Shown here in pieces: positions 1 to 8,858 of a stretch of 16,953 bases of DNA. Origin of the DNA: a bacterium. GTDB lineage: Bacteria > AUK180. The stretch is from positions 1 to 16,953 of the forward strand of contig JAUXGM010000035.1 in NCBI GenBank assembly GCA_030622125.1. Reading direction: 5' to 3'. The notes below the pieces were generated by a model. That model was not told the DNA's origin. It searched no databases and saw only the letters and a list, made by a program, of their open reading frames with translations. The translations under genes and the position numbers were made by a program. Numbering within the stretch: the first letter of the stretch is position 1; each line of letters begins with the position of its first letter.

Positions 1-83
1 GCCATTTTGATCTTGTTTACAATGATTTCAGGCAGATACCTTGATAGAGATTTAATGATCAGGTCTTTTTTATCCTCATTCAT
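1..83 (-). CDS. 5' end of an unidentified protein, cut by the window edge
   Basis: An ATG at 83 reading toward position 1 opens a frame that stays open to the window edge (27 full codons). The visible protein starts MNEDKKDLIIKSLSRYLPEI and continues VNKIKM. No domain can be assigned. The SLSRYLPEIIVNKI stretch vaguely recalls the segment ahead of the catalytic domain in some class III nucleotide cyclases, but this is too short to use. Support for a real gene comes mostly from the near-consensus promoter at 91-119, which points into this start and whose -10 box lies only 7 bp from the ATG. There is no ribosome binding site before the ATG, so the mRNA may be leaderless. The gene lies downstream of the AbiE toxin gene on the same strand and may be transcribed separately. 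Confidence 0.5.
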   Translation of the reverse strand, partial: MNEDKKDLIIKSLSRYLPEIIVNKIKM

Positions 84-90
84 ATATGCT

Positions 91-119
91 ATTATACAGT
101 TTTATTCACTTTTTTTCAA
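91..119 (-). promoter_or_regulatory. Sigma-70-type promoter for the partial gene at 83
   Basis: On the minus strand, TTGAAA (119-114) is followed by a 17-bp spacer and a perfect TATAAT (96-91). The predicted transcription start falls at about position 84, next to the ATG at 83, so a leaderless or near-leaderless transcript is expected. The match is seen directly; activity is inferred. Confidence 0.6.
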
Positions 120-122
120 TTG

Positions 123-893
123 TTAAATTGTTCTAACAAAATCGGGAAAAAGTTCTACCCTTTTTGAATCATTCGGATTTATCAGAAATACTTCTATTTC
201 TTTCCGAAGTTTTTTTAGATCAATCTTTTCACATTTTTTTAATAACATTGATTTTAATGAACTATCGTTTTCTATTTCATTCGTGATTTTAAGATACCCA
301 TATTCCGGTCTTGTAAATGAAAACATATAAATAATATCATAAATATCTCTGGCTTTGGCTCTTTTTCTATTTAGAAAAGCAGATATTTTTTGTGATAGGA
401 GTATATTTTGAGGAACTATATAAATTCTTGTCAAAATTGCGAATTTATTCAAAAGGTAATTGTCGGCTACATAATTATATGGCTGACTTTCAGCATCAAG
501 CTGTATTGTTATTTTTTCCTTTTCATATCCCGATAGATTGTAATTAAAAAGAAGTTTGGGGAATCTTATATAACATCTGAAGGCTTTTTTAGATACAATT
601 TTCATTTCTGTGATAAACCCTTCCAATCTAAGTTCAGCTCGCACTATTTCAGTCAATTTGTTGAATTCATCAGGGGAAAGGTCTCTACTGTCAAAATCAA
701 CATCTTCGGAAAATCTTTGCGAATTATGAACTATTCGTATTGCCGAGCCACCCATAAAAACAACCCTGTTTGCGAATTTGCTACTAAAAATAATATCAAG
801 TATCTTGTATTGAAGATATTCTCTTAAAAGCTGCCTTTTATAAATATACATATTTTCAGGGTAGAACTTTGCTATTTCATTAATATTAAGCAT
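123..893 (-). CDS. AbiEii/AbiGii-family nucleotidyltransferase toxin
   Basis: This is the toxin half of a type IV (AbiE) toxin-antitoxin pair, 256 aa. The family belongs to the DNA polymerase beta-like nucleotidyltransferase superfamily; studied members inhibit growth by modifying RNA, including tRNA, and some act in phage defence by abortive infection. Visible motifs are GGSAIR (residues 48-53), RFSEDVDFD (60-68) with metal-binding Asp64 and Asp66, a third acidic position in the IQLD strand (Asp133), and the C-terminal basic motif with Lys169 and a KARDIYD block (180-186). All four blocks are present and the length is normal, so the toxin looks intact. The start overlaps the end of the antitoxin gene by 8 bp (886-893), suggesting translational coupling. 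The actual target cannot be told from sequence. Confidence 0.9.
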   Translation of the reverse strand: MLNINEIAKFYPENMYIYKRQLLREYLQYKILDIIFSSKFANRVVFMGGSAIRIVHNSQRFSEDVDFDSRDLSPDEFNKLTEIVRAELRLEGFITEMKIVSKKAFRCYIRFPKLLFNYNLSGYEKEKITIQLDAESQPYNYVADNYLLNKFAILTRIYIVPQNILLSQKISAFLNRKRAKARDIYDIIYMFSFTRPEYGYLKITNEIENDSSLKSMLLKKCEKIDLKKLRKEIEVFLINPNDSKRVELFPDFVRTI

Positions 894-1503
894 TATTCAT
901 CTCCTCTATTAAATAATCAACACATCTACCTACTCTTTGATTGGTAATTATTTTTGTATAATTTCTTAAAATGTCAATATTTATTAAATTTTTAAATACA
1001 TCTGAATTTATCCTTATTCCGATAATGTCCTCTCTGTCCTTGACATCGGAATGAAAATAAAAATAATCAATCAAAGTTTTTTCCGGAGAAGCAATCTTCC
1101 AATATATATTCCCATTCTTTTCTATGTTATATCCAAAGAAATAATTTTCCAATATCTTTCGATAATAAAAATTTCCTATCTGTGTTTTAAATGTCACTGT
1201 TTTTCTCGTTGATACGGACAAAATAGAGTATGATTGGTCGGGAATAAGATCATAGTAGTTCAATGCGGTCTCAAGAGAAATATATGAATGCCTATATATC
1301 TTATTTGCAATTTCATAAAGTAGATTTTCATTTAATTCAAGGTCGGAAAAGATATAGTATCCATTATGGATTTTAATGATATAACCCTTATTTTGCCATT
1401 CGTAAAGGCGTCTCGAATCGAAATTGGGTTCAATCTTATGAATCTCCGTAAGATTGAACACCAACATCTTTTGTAAGTTGTTTCTAAACTCTATATACTT
1501 CAT
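886..1503 (-). CDS. AbiEi-family antitoxin (winged-helix DNA-binding)
   Basis: A 205-aa protein encoded immediately before the AbiEii toxin gene in the normal antitoxin-first order. An N-terminal winged-helix region is visible (about residues 15-52), with the characteristic RRLYEWQNKGYIIKIHNGYY stretch. A C-terminal antitoxin domain follows, including SLETALNYYDLIP and the SPEKTLIDY block (about residues 139-147) typical of AbiEi-like proteins. AbiEi antitoxins bind inverted repeats in their own promoter and repress the operon; they counteract the toxin without stable complex formation (type IV). The ATG is preceded by an AGAGAA-like weak ribosome binding site and a plausible promoter at 1523-1551. 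There is no sign of truncation. Confidence 0.85.
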   Translation of the reverse strand: MKYIEFRNNLQKMLVFNLTEIHKIEPNFDSRRLYEWQNKGYIIKIHNGYYIFSDLELNENLLYEIANKIYRHSYISLETALNYYDLIPDQSYSILSVSTRKTVTFKTQIGNFYYRKILENYFFGYNIEKNGNIYWKIASPEKTLIDYFYFHSDVKDREDIIGIRINSDVFKNLINIDILRNYTKIITNQRVGRCVDYLIEEMNNA

Positions 1504-1522
1504 ATATTTCTCTTTTTAGTTA

Positions 1523-1551
1523 TTTATAACATATTTTAGAAATAAAATCAA
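1523..1551 (-). promoter_or_regulatory. Candidate promoter for the abiE pair
   Basis: On the minus strand, TTGATT (1551-1546) is followed by a 17-bp spacer and TATAAA (1528-1523), about 20 bp before the AbiEi ATG. The spacing is ideal and each box has one or two mismatches. I did not see a convincing inverted-repeat operator, which AbiEi repressors usually use. Confidence 0.5.
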
Positions 1552-1597
1552 GTTTTAAATAGCAATAATAAAAAATTTATTGAAAGCAAAAATGAAT

Positions 1598-1626
1598 TTG
1601 CAATTTTACTCTAAATTTGGTAAAAT
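1598..1626 (+). promoter_or_regulatory. Candidate promoter for the 1652-12189 gene run
   Basis: TTGCAA (1598-1603), a 17-bp spacer and TAAAAT (1621-1626) lie about 25 bp before the ATG at 1652. An A/T-rich AAAATTTATTGAAA tract lies just upstream. The boxes are imperfect but correctly spaced. The divergent promoter for the abiE pair lies in the same 148-bp gap. Confidence 0.5.
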
Positions 1627-1651
1627 AAAAAATTGTTTATAGGAGAATGCA

Positions 1652-2296
1652 ATGGTTGAAAAGCTTATTAGTGAAAGTGATAAAGCGGAATTAAAAAAGG
1701 AATTTGATTCTTTTAAGAATGATGTAGATGTTAAGATCATTAAAGGACCCGAAGAAAACGAATTTACCGCCTTTACAATAAATTTTGTAAGCGAGCTTGC
1801 CGAAATATCCGATAAGATCAAAATAGAGGTGTTGGATAGTGATCATAATATCGCAAAGAAGGAAGAAATTACTTTCTTTCCACATATCTTTATCGGATAT
1901 GATCGTGGGTATCATATAGAATTTATGGGAGCACCGATCGGATATGAAGCAAGAAGTTTAATTGAAGCAATAAAAACCGTTTCAACAAAAAAAACAGAAC
2001 TACTTGATGATAATTTGAGAGCAAAGATAAAAGAAGTCAAAAAACCGACAAAAATACATGTTTTTGTTACACCCACCTGCCCATATTGTCCAAACTCAGT
2101 GATCCTTTCTCACACGCTTGCTTATGAGAATAAAAATATTAGAGCAATATGTGTTGAGGCATCTGAAAATTCCGAACTTTCACAAAGATTTAATGTTTCA
2201 TCCGTACCACAGCAGGTTATAAATGAAAGCTTTGACCACATAACCATAGGAGCTCAACCACCTGCAAAATTTGTTGCAGAGATATTAAAAATTTAA
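1652..2296 (+). CDS. Glutaredoxin-like protein with two thioredoxin folds (PDO / AhpF N-terminal type)
   Basis: A 214-aa protein with two thioredoxin folds in tandem, the layout of protein disulfide oxidoreductases (PDO) and of the AhpF N-terminal domain. The second fold (about residues 130-214) keeps the redox motif TCPYCP with Cys143 and Cys146, and a cis-proline loop SVPQQ at Pro186. The first fold has no CXXC, but retains its FFPHIF cis-proline region (Pro77) and the FMGAPIGYE turn. This one-active-site arrangement matches AhpF-like domains better than archaeal PDOs with two active sites. The likely role is cytoplasmic thiol-disulfide exchange, perhaps as electron carrier to a peroxiredoxin or thioredoxin-reductase-like partner, neither of which is visible nearby. 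The start has AGGAGA five bases upstream. It heads the plus-strand run, 30 bp before the acyl-CoA dehydrogenase gene. Confidence 0.85.
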   Translation: MVEKLISESDKAELKKEFDSFKNDVDVKIIKGPEENEFTAFTINFVSELAEISDKIKIEVLDSDHNIAKKEEITFFPHIFIGYDRGYHIEFMGAPIGYEARSLIEAIKTVSTKKTELLDDNLRAKIKEVKKPTKIHVFVTPTCPYCPNSVILSHTLAYENKNIRAICVEASENSELSQRFNVSSVPQQVINESFDHITIGAQPPAKFVAEILKI

Positions 2297-2326
2297 TTAA
2301 AAAATATAAGTGACTTGGAGGTAAAT

Positions 2327-3499
2327 ATGATTAGTATGCCCTACAATTTAACAGAGGAGCAAAAGGAACTTGTTGCAATAGCAAAGCAGATTGCAGAAGA
2401 AAAGATCAAACCGTTAAGAGAACAATATGATGAGGAGCAATTATTTCCCGAAGAGATCGTAAAGATACTTGGAAATTCAGATCTCTACCGTGTATTTATT
2501 CCGGAAGAGTATGATGGTCTCGGAATGGGAGTTTTTGAAATGGCACTCGTTACGGAAGAATTATCAAGAATTGACGGAGGTATCGCCCTTGCTTATGCAG
2601 GAAGTGCACTTGGAGCATTTCCCATTATTCTTTTTGGGAATGAGCAACAGAAGAAAAAATATCTTCCGCCGATCGCTTCGGGTGAAAAAATCGCAGCATT
2701 TGCACTCACCGAACCGGAAGCGGGTTCCGATGCAGCAAATGTAAAAACAAAGGCAGAAAAAAAGGACGGCTATTATCTATTAAACGGTACAAAGCAATGG
2801 ATAACTAATGGTGGATACGCCGGCATATATTCTGTTTTTGCAAATGTTGATTTTGAAAGAGGTATTAGAGGCATGACCGCTTTTATCGTTGATAGAGATA
2901 CGGAAGGTTTTGAGATCGGTAAAAAAGAAAATAAACTCGGGATAAGAGCTTCGGATACAAGAGAATTGATCTTCAATAATTGTAAGGTTCCTACAGAAAA
3001 TATTATCGGAAGAGAGGGCATGGGTTTTAGGGTTGGAGTGGCAACATTTGATCAATCCCGCCCCGGCGTTGCAGCGCAAGCATTGGGAATAGCTCAGGGT
3101 GCTTTTGAAGAGGCATTAAAATATGCTCATGAAAGGGTACAATTTGGTAAAAATATTTACTCTTTTCAAGGAGTTAGTTTTATGATAGCGGATATGGCAA
3201 TAAAGATCGAAGCTGCAAGAGCACTTGTTTACAATGTTGCAAAATTGGTGGATAGCGGTGCAAAACGAACCGGTGGTTATTCGGCGATGGCAAAAACTTT
3301 TGCTTCAGATGTCGCTATGGAAGTAACAACAAATGCAATTCAGGTTTTAGGTGGTTATGGCTATATGAAGGATTACCCTGTTGAAAAAATGTTCCGAGAT
3401 GCAAAGGTAACACAGATATATGAGGGAACAAATCAGATACAAAGAGAGGTTATTGCAATTCATCTTGCAAAAGAGTTAGCGAGGATACCGAAAAAATGA
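2327..3499 (+). CDS. Acyl-CoA dehydrogenase
   Basis: FAD-dependent alpha,beta-dehydrogenation of an acyl-CoA, with electrons passed to EtfAB encoded directly downstream. The protein is 390 aa from the ATG at 2327, chosen because GGAGG (2317-2321) sits 5 bases before it; the in-frame TTG at 2315 overlaps that ribosome binding site. Both family signatures are present: FALTEPEAGSDAA (about residues 125-137) and the C-terminal QVLGGYGYMKDYP plus IYEGTNQIQ block. The catalytic base is the Glu of IYEGT (about residue 366), as in short-chain/butyryl and glutaryl-type enzymes. Arg and Asp of the conserved RDAK segment are kept. Acd-etfB-etfA order resembles bcd-etfBA clusters of anaerobes, but no crotonase, thiolase or hydroxyacyl-CoA dehydrogenase gene is in the window, so chain-length specificity and direction cannot be assigned. 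The stop overlaps the etfB start by 4 bp. Confidence 0.93.
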   Translation: MISMPYNLTEEQKELVAIAKQIAEEKIKPLREQYDEEQLFPEEIVKILGNSDLYRVFIPEEYDGLGMGVFEMALVTEELSRIDGGIALAYAGSALGAFPIILFGNEQQKKKYLPPIASGEKIAAFALTEPEAGSDAANVKTKAEKKDGYYLLNGTKQWITNGGYAGIYSVFANVDFERGIRGMTAFIVDRDTEGFEIGKKENKLGIRASDTRELIFNNCKVPTENIIGREGMGFRVGVATFDQSRPGVAAQALGIAQGAFEEALKYAHERVQFGKNIYSFQGVSFMIADMAIKIEAARALVYNVAKLVDSGAKRTGGYSAMAKTFASDVAMEVTTNAIQVLGGYGYMKDYPVEKMFRDAKVTQIYEGTNQIQREVIAIHLAKELARIPKK

Positions 3500-4287
3500 A
3501 TAGAGTAATAGTTTTTATTAAGCAAGTGCCTGATACTGCCGAGTTAAAGATAGATCCGACAACAAATACAATGATCAGGGAAGGTGTTCCGTCAATTATC
3601 AATCCATTTGATATGTATGCAATTGAAGAAGGCATCAGAATTAAGGAAAAATGGGGTGATACGGAGGTAGTTGTCGTTACGATGGGTCCGCCTCAGGCTG
3701 AGACGGCATTACGAGAAGCCCTTTCACTCGGCTGCGATAGAGCAATACTGCTTTCCGATAAAAAATTTGCTGCATCCGATACTTATGCAACATCCTACAT
3801 TCTATCATGTGCCGTAAAAAAAATCGGTGATTATGATGTTCTGATCACAGGAAAACAGGCATCCGACGGTGATACCGCACAGGTTGGTCCGGGAATTGCC
3901 TCCTGGTTAAATATTCCAAGTATTACATACATTAGAAAGATAGATGAGATAAGAGCCGGTTATGCTAAGGTTGAAAGAATGAGAAATGACGGTTTTGACA
4001 TTATCGAGGTAACCGGTAAATTTTTGATGACCGTTTTAAAAGAACTTAATGAACCGCGAATCCCTTCATTTAGAGGCAAGATGGCGGCAAAAAAAGCAGA
4101 GATACCGATATGGAGCGCAGAATATTTGGAAGCCGATGATGGAAAGATCGGTTTTTTAGGCTCCCCGACAAGGGTTGTAAGAGCATTCAGTCCACCTCCC
4201 AAAAAAGGCGGGATCAAAGTTGAAGGCGAGGATGAAGAGACGGTTAACGGACTTTATAATTTTTTGTCCGAGAACAAAATGCTTTAG
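3496..4287 (+). CDS. etfB: Electron transfer flavoprotein, beta subunit
   Basis: A 263-aa ETF beta subunit, near the family's usual 250-260 aa. It forms a heterodimer with EtfA and carries electrons from the acyl-CoA dehydrogenase encoded just upstream. Visible blocks are the N-terminal VFIKQVPDTAEL strand, the TALREALSLGCDRAILLSD segment, the nucleotide-binding GKQASDGDTAQVGPG loop (about residues 119-133) that holds AMP or, in bifurcating ETFs, a second FAD, and the TVLKELNEPRIPSFRGKMAAKK region near residue 175-200. ATGA overlap (3496-3499) with the dehydrogenase gene indicates translational coupling. Whether this ETF bifurcates cannot be decided by eye; a tree placing it within bifurcating groups would be needed. 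Confidence 0.95.
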   Translation: MNRVIVFIKQVPDTAELKIDPTTNTMIREGVPSIINPFDMYAIEEGIRIKEKWGDTEVVVVTMGPPQAETALREALSLGCDRAILLSDKKFAASDTYATSYILSCAVKKIGDYDVLITGKQASDGDTAQVGPGIASWLNIPSITYIRKIDEIRAGYAKVERMRNDGFDIIEVTGKFLMTVLKELNEPRIPSFRGKMAAKKAEIPIWSAEYLEADDGKIGFLGSPTRVVRAFSPPPKKGGIKVEGEDEETVNGLYNFLSENKML

Positions 4288-4296
4288 GAGTATTAA

Positions 4297-5268
4297 ATGA
4301 GAGATAAGATAATAGTTGTCGGTGAATCTACCGGTCAGAATGTTCATCATGTAACTTACGAACTAAGTTCTAAGGCAGCAGAACTTGCTAAAAAGATAGA
4401 TGCAAAGGTAATTGTTTTACTTCCCGGATATACAATAAACAGAATTCCAATTGAAAAATTATTCAAGACAGGTGCCGATAAGGTAGTTGTAATTGATAAT
4501 GAAAATCTCAAATTTTTAAATGATATTCATTTTGTAAGAAATATTGAGGCATTCCTTAAAGAGGAATCCCCAAAAATAGTTCTTACCGGTGCAACCCCGC
4601 AAGGAAGATCAATTATTCCAAAACTTGCGATAAAACTCGGAGCCGGGCTAACAGCCGATTGCACCGAACTTGATATAGAAGATGGAACAAACCTCCTCTT
4701 ACAAACAAGACCCGCTTTTGGCGGAAATCTTATGGCAACTATCAAAACTCCAAACAGATTACCGCAGATGGCAACGGTTAGGCCCAAAGTTTTTAAGATA
4801 AATGAGACATACACCAAAGAAGTAAATATTGAATACAGAAATTATATTGATGGAAATTCCGATATAAAAATTATTGAGGCGGTTAAAAGTATGGAAGAAC
4901 TTATTAACCTTGCAGATGCCGATATAATAGTTTCCGGAGGTAGGGGACTTGGGAAAAAGGAAAATTTTTCCTTAATATATGAATTAGCAGACAAACTTGG
5001 CGCTGCGGTTGGAGCATCCCGCCCAACCGTTGATGCTGAATGGATATCTTACGCTCATCAGGTAGGACAAACCGGTACTACCGTTTCACCTAAGATATAT
5101 TTTGCTATCGGTATCTCGGGTGCTATTCAACATCAGGTCGGCATGAAATCATCCGATTATATTATTGCAATTAATAAAGATATTAATGCCCCTATTTTCA
5201 ATATTGCCGATTACGGTATAGTAGGAGATCTATTTGAGGTAGTACCGAAACTAATAAAGAAGTTGTGA
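4297..5268 (+). CDS. etfA: Electron transfer flavoprotein, alpha subunit
   Basis: A 323-aa ETF alpha subunit. Its C-terminal FAD-binding domain (about residues 198-323) is well conserved, with SGGRGLGKKENF, the GASRPTVDAEW turn, VGQTGTTVSPKIYFAIGISG, GAIQHQVGM, and the family signature INKDINAPIFNIADYGIVGD. The N-terminal domain (about 1-190) carries GATPQGRSIIPKLAIKLGAGL, the usual ETF alpha segment. The gene starts 9 bp after etfB, with AGGAG formed partly by the etfB stop region. It has no N-terminal ferredoxin extension of the sort seen in some anaerobic EtfA proteins. Its TGA stop overlaps the GTG start of smc (5265-5268). Confidence 0.95.
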   Translation: MRDKIIVVGESTGQNVHHVTYELSSKAAELAKKIDAKVIVLLPGYTINRIPIEKLFKTGADKVVVIDNENLKFLNDIHFVRNIEAFLKEESPKIVLTGATPQGRSIIPKLAIKLGAGLTADCTELDIEDGTNLLLQTRPAFGGNLMATIKTPNRLPQMATVRPKVFKINETYTKEVNIEYRNYIDGNSDIKIIEAVKSMEELINLADADIIVSGGRGLGKKENFSLIYELADKLGAAVGASRPTVDAEWISYAHQVGQTGTTVSPKIYFAIGISGAIQHQVGMKSSDYIIAINKDINAPIFNIADYGIVGDLFEVVPKLIKKL

Positions 5269-8200
5269 AATTAAGAAAAATAACATTAAAAGGCTTTAAA
5301 ACATTTCCAAGAAAGACAGAAATTGAATATAAGGAAGGTATCAATATTATAATAGGACCTAACGGTTCCGGAAAATCCAACATTGTAGATGCCGTGAAAT
5401 GGGCACTTGGGGAAAAGAGTATCAAATCACTTCGAGGCGGAAATATGGATGATGTTATTTTTAAAGGAAACGATCAAGGCATGCTTCCTTCAAATTTCGC
5501 CTCCGTATCAATGATATTTGATAATCAAGACAGAAAATTACGTCTTGATGTTGATGAAGTTGAAATAGAAAGAGCATTTTCAAAAGATAAAGCATCTAAA
5601 TTTATGATCAATAAAAAGCGGGCAAAATTAAAAGAAATTGTTTCACTATTTGCAGATACGGGTATAACATCAAACAGTTACGCAATTATTGAACAGGGAA
5701 AGATAAATAATTTACTCTTGTCTTCCTCTCAGGAAAAAAGAGTGATCTTCGAAGAAGCTGCCGGTGTTATGAATGAAAAATTTGAAAAGATCGAAACGGA
5801 AAGAAAATTGGACAGGGCAGGCGAAAATCTACAGAGAATCGATGATATAATTGAAGAAAAGGATAAGCACTACGGGAGTTTAAAAAGAGCCGTATCAAAA
5901 TATAATAGATATTTACAATTCAAAGATAATCTAAACGAAAAAAAGAGACGATACAATGGTTTAAATTATTTACATTTCAAGGAAGAACTTGAAAAATTCG
6001 ATGAGAAGCGAAATCCCCTGTTTTTAAAAAAGGCGGCTCTTCTTAAAGAGGTATCGCAACTTGAAAGTGAACTCGCTGAACTTGATCTTGCCATTACAAA
6101 CATCTGGGAATCTCATTCATCTGCCTCGGATAAAAAACAAACGATCACTACGGAAATTGGAAAGGCGGAGAATGAAAAAATATTACTTCAACAGGAAAAT
6201 ACAAATAAAAAAGAGACGATCAAAGAGCACAAAAAAAGAATATCTGAAAATGAAGACCGAAAAAAACGGCTTTCAGAAAATATAACGACATGGAAAAATG
6301 ATGTTAAAGAAAAAAAAGAAGAATTGATAACACTTTCAAACGAATCAAAAAAACTGGATAATGATTATGAGATCGCACAAAAAGACCTTGATGATATATT
6401 AAAGAACAATAAAGAAATTGAAGATATTTACCTGAATTTCTCCGGGCAGCTTACCGATATTCAAAATCAGCGAATACAGGTATCAAGTGAAAAATCATCA
6501 AAAGAGAATCAACTTGAACAAACAAAAACAAGATTATCGAATTTCGATAAAAAATTAGCTCTCTTTAACGCTGATTATGAAGCTTCCTTAAAGGATCGCG
6601 ATAGGATGCAGGAGAAATTGGATTTAGAGGATGAAGAAGAAGAAAAATTGAATGAAGAGTTAAAAACTACCATTCGTGAGTATGATGAATATAAGGATCG
6701 ATATGGAAAGACATCGGTAATTGTTGAAACCATTACTCAAAATATGAAGTTGCTTTCCGATTCCCTTGAAAAATATTCAGGTTACGGAAGTGGTGTAAAA
6801 AATGTTATGAATAAAGCAAAGTTGCGGGATGAAAAAGCACTTTCCGGTATTCATGATGTAGTTGCAAATCTAATAGATTTTTCATCAAATACCGCTCACG
6901 CCCTGGAAATTGCCTTCGGAGGCGTTTTGCAGTATATTGTAGTTGATAGCGAAGCCGATGCAAAAAGAGCGATTAGTTATCTCAATAGGATCAGAGGCGG
7001 TAGGGTAACTTTTCTCCCTATTGATTCGGAAAAATCAAGAGGAAAACCGTTTGAACTACCTCTTCTTGGCGGGATCGTTGGTTGGGCAACGGAACTTTAC
7101 TCTGCTCAAAAGGTTTACAAAGATATCATAGATAGATTTATCCGCAATGTTATCATCGTTAAAGATATGAATGTTGCAAGTGAATTGAAACAAAAAATAA
7201 GAGGAAAAAATTTTCGGATCACGACACTTGCAGGAGAAGTTTTTTATTCGGATGGTAGGATCATAGGCGGTAAAAGAGAACGGGAATCCGGTCTTCTTAC
7301 ACTTAAGAATAAACTAACTACTCTGGAAGAGAATTTAAACGATAAGAAAGTGGAACTGAATGAACTTGAGGAAGAATTTCAAAAACGATTTAAAAGAAAG
7401 GATGAGATAGAGAAAAAGAAAATAGAGATTCAAAAGAGAAGAAGGAATTTAAACCTTGAACTTGATAAATACAAGGAAGAATGTATAACGATTGGTAACA
7501 ATATAAAAAATGCCGTTGAAAATAAATCCATTGAGGAAGAAACGGTGGATATATTAACCGATCAAATAAAAGAATCTACAAAAAAATTGAACTCCATAGA
7601 CAAGATCTATGAAGGAATAAATTCCGATAATGAAGAGATCAAAAAAAAGTATGAAAAATTTAACAAAAAGGTGACTGAAAAGAATAATGAGATCATTGAT
7701 ATAAAAACCAACATTCAAGGGAATGAGGCACAGATAAAACTCTGCAATTCCGAAATAGAAAATTTGACATCAAGTATTCAAAATTACGATCAACTTACAG
7801 AGGAAATTGAAGGAGATATAAAATTTTATAAACAGGAAATAGGATCTTTCAAAAAAGCCATTGAGCAAAATACGATAACTATTAAAAAAATAGTAGATAA
7901 AATTGCCGGTATCTCCCAAAAGCTCGAGGGTTCAGAAGAAGTGATCGGAAAATTATCGGAAGAGATAGACAAGAAGAATAAAAAGAAGGAAGGGAAAAAT
8001 ATAACTATTAAAGAAAAAAGAGAAAAATTGGAAGAAATAACAGATGAGCTTGAGGAGTTTCAGAATGGTAAGAACGATATCTCCGTAAAAGCGGAACTCT
8101 ATTATGAACATCTCAATGAGCTCTTTGATGATAACGATGATATAGTCGAATATTTAGATGAAATAGAAAATGTTACCGATATTGAAATTACCAATGCAAA

Positions 8201-8858
8201 TGAGGAAATAAATATAATATCGGGGAAAATAGAAAGGCTTGGACCGATAAACTTTGAGGCGGTAGAAGAATTTGACAGGTTTAAGGAAGAATATGAATTA
8301 TTAAAAGAGAATTATAATGACATTGCAGATTCAATTGAAAAATTGAAGGATATTATTATAAGTGTAAATAAAGATATAGCAGAAAAATTTTCCAGGACCA
8401 TTGAAAATATCAATCGGCATTTTGATAAAACATTCAAGGCAATGTTTGAAGGTGGTGAAGCAACGGTTATAATGTTGAGCCCGGAGGACCCCCTTGAAAC
8501 AGGGGTAGATATTCAAGTAAAACTCCCCGGAAAAAATATTGAGGTTTTGAGCCTAACCTCAGGTGGTGAAAAGGCACTTATTGCCGCCTCTCTGATCTTT
8601 GCGATCTTTTTGCAAAACCCGTCACCTGTTTGTATATTGGATGAGGTTGATGCTTCAATGGATGCAGCAAATATTGAAAAATTCTTTAAGATGATCAAAA
8701 AATTCTCAAGTGAGATTCAATTTATCGTCATTACTCATAATAAAAAAAGTATGGAATTTGCGGACACACTTTATGGTGTAACAATGGAACAAAAAGGAGT
8801 ATCGAAGATATTATCCGTTCATTTTAAAAATAAAAAGAACAACGATGATATACTATAA
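5265..8858 (+). CDS. smc: Chromosome segregation ATPase Smc
   Basis: A full-length Smc of 1197 aa, the usual family size. Walker A is GPNGSGKSN (residues 31-39). A Q-loop/coiled-coil entry segment (AIIEQGKI) lies near residue 143. Long Lys/Glu-rich coiled coils run from about 170 to 500 and 680 to 1030. The hinge domain between them (about 503-670) contains YSGYGSGVKNV and RIRGGRVTFLPID. The C-terminal head has the ABC signature TSGGEKALIA (about 1096) and Walker B ILDEVDAS (about 1124-1131). Smc forms the condensin complex with ScpA and ScpB, which are not in this window. The start is GTG at 5265, supported by overlap with the etfA stop and by the family-typical start (M)KLRKITLKGFKTF. The end overlaps ftsY by 14 bp. 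Smc next to ftsY is a known arrangement; etfBA directly upstream is unusual. Confidence 0.97.
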   Translation: MKLRKITLKGFKTFPRKTEIEYKEGINIIIGPNGSGKSNIVDAVKWALGEKSIKSLRGGNMDDVIFKGNDQGMLPSNFASVSMIFDNQDRKLRLDVDEVEIERAFSKDKASKFMINKKRAKLKEIVSLFADTGITSNSYAIIEQGKINNLLLSSSQEKRVIFEEAAGVMNEKFEKIETERKLDRAGENLQRIDDIIEEKDKHYGSLKRAVSKYNRYLQFKDNLNEKKRRYNGLNYLHFKEELEKFDEKRNPLFLKKAALLKEVSQLESELAELDLAITNIWESHSSASDKKQTITTEIGKAENEKILLQQENTNKKETIKEHKKRISENEDRKKRLSENITTWKNDVKEKKEELITLSNESKKLDNDYEIAQKDLDDILKNNKEIEDIYLNFSGQLTDIQNQRIQVSSEKSSKENQLEQTKTRLSNFDKKLALFNADYEASLKDRDRMQEKLDLEDEEEEKLNEELKTTIREYDEYKDRYGKTSVIVETITQNMKLLSDSLEKYSGYGSGVKNVMNKAKLRDEKALSGIHDVVANLIDFSSNTAHALEIAFGGVLQYIVVDSEADAKRAISYLNRIRGGRVTFLPIDSEKSRGKPFELPLLGGIVGWATELYSAQKVYKDIIDRFIRNVIIVKDMNVASELKQKIRGKNFRITTLAGEVFYSDGRIIGGKRERESGLLTLKNKLTTLEENLNDKKVELNELEEEFQKRFKRKDEIEKKKIEIQKRRRNLNLELDKYKEECITIGNNIKNAVENKSIEEETVDILTDQIKESTKKLNSIDKIYEGINSDNEEIKKKYEKFNKKVTEKNNEIIDIKTNIQGNEAQIKLCNSEIENLTSSIQNYDQLTEEIEGDIKFYKQEIGSFKKAIEQNTITIKKIVDKIAGISQKLEGSEEVIGKLSEEIDKKNKKKEGKNITIKEKREKLEEITDELEEFQNGKNDISVKAELYYEHLNELFDDNDDIVEYLDEIENVTDIEITNANEEINIISGKIERLGPINFEAVEEFDRFKEEYELLKENYNDIADSIEKLKDIIISVNKDIAEKFSRTIENINRHFDKTFKAMFEGGEATVIMLSPEDPLETGVDIQVKLPGKNIEVLSLTSGGEKALIAASLIFAIFLQNPSPVCILDEVDASMDAANIEKFFKMIKKFSSEIQFIVITHNKKSMEFADTLYGVTMEQKGVSKILSVHFKNKKNNDDIL

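Noticed and set aside
2315-2326. TTG as the start of the acyl-CoA dehydrogenase gene
   Set aside because: The TTG overlaps the GGAGG ribosome binding site that serves the ATG at 2327.
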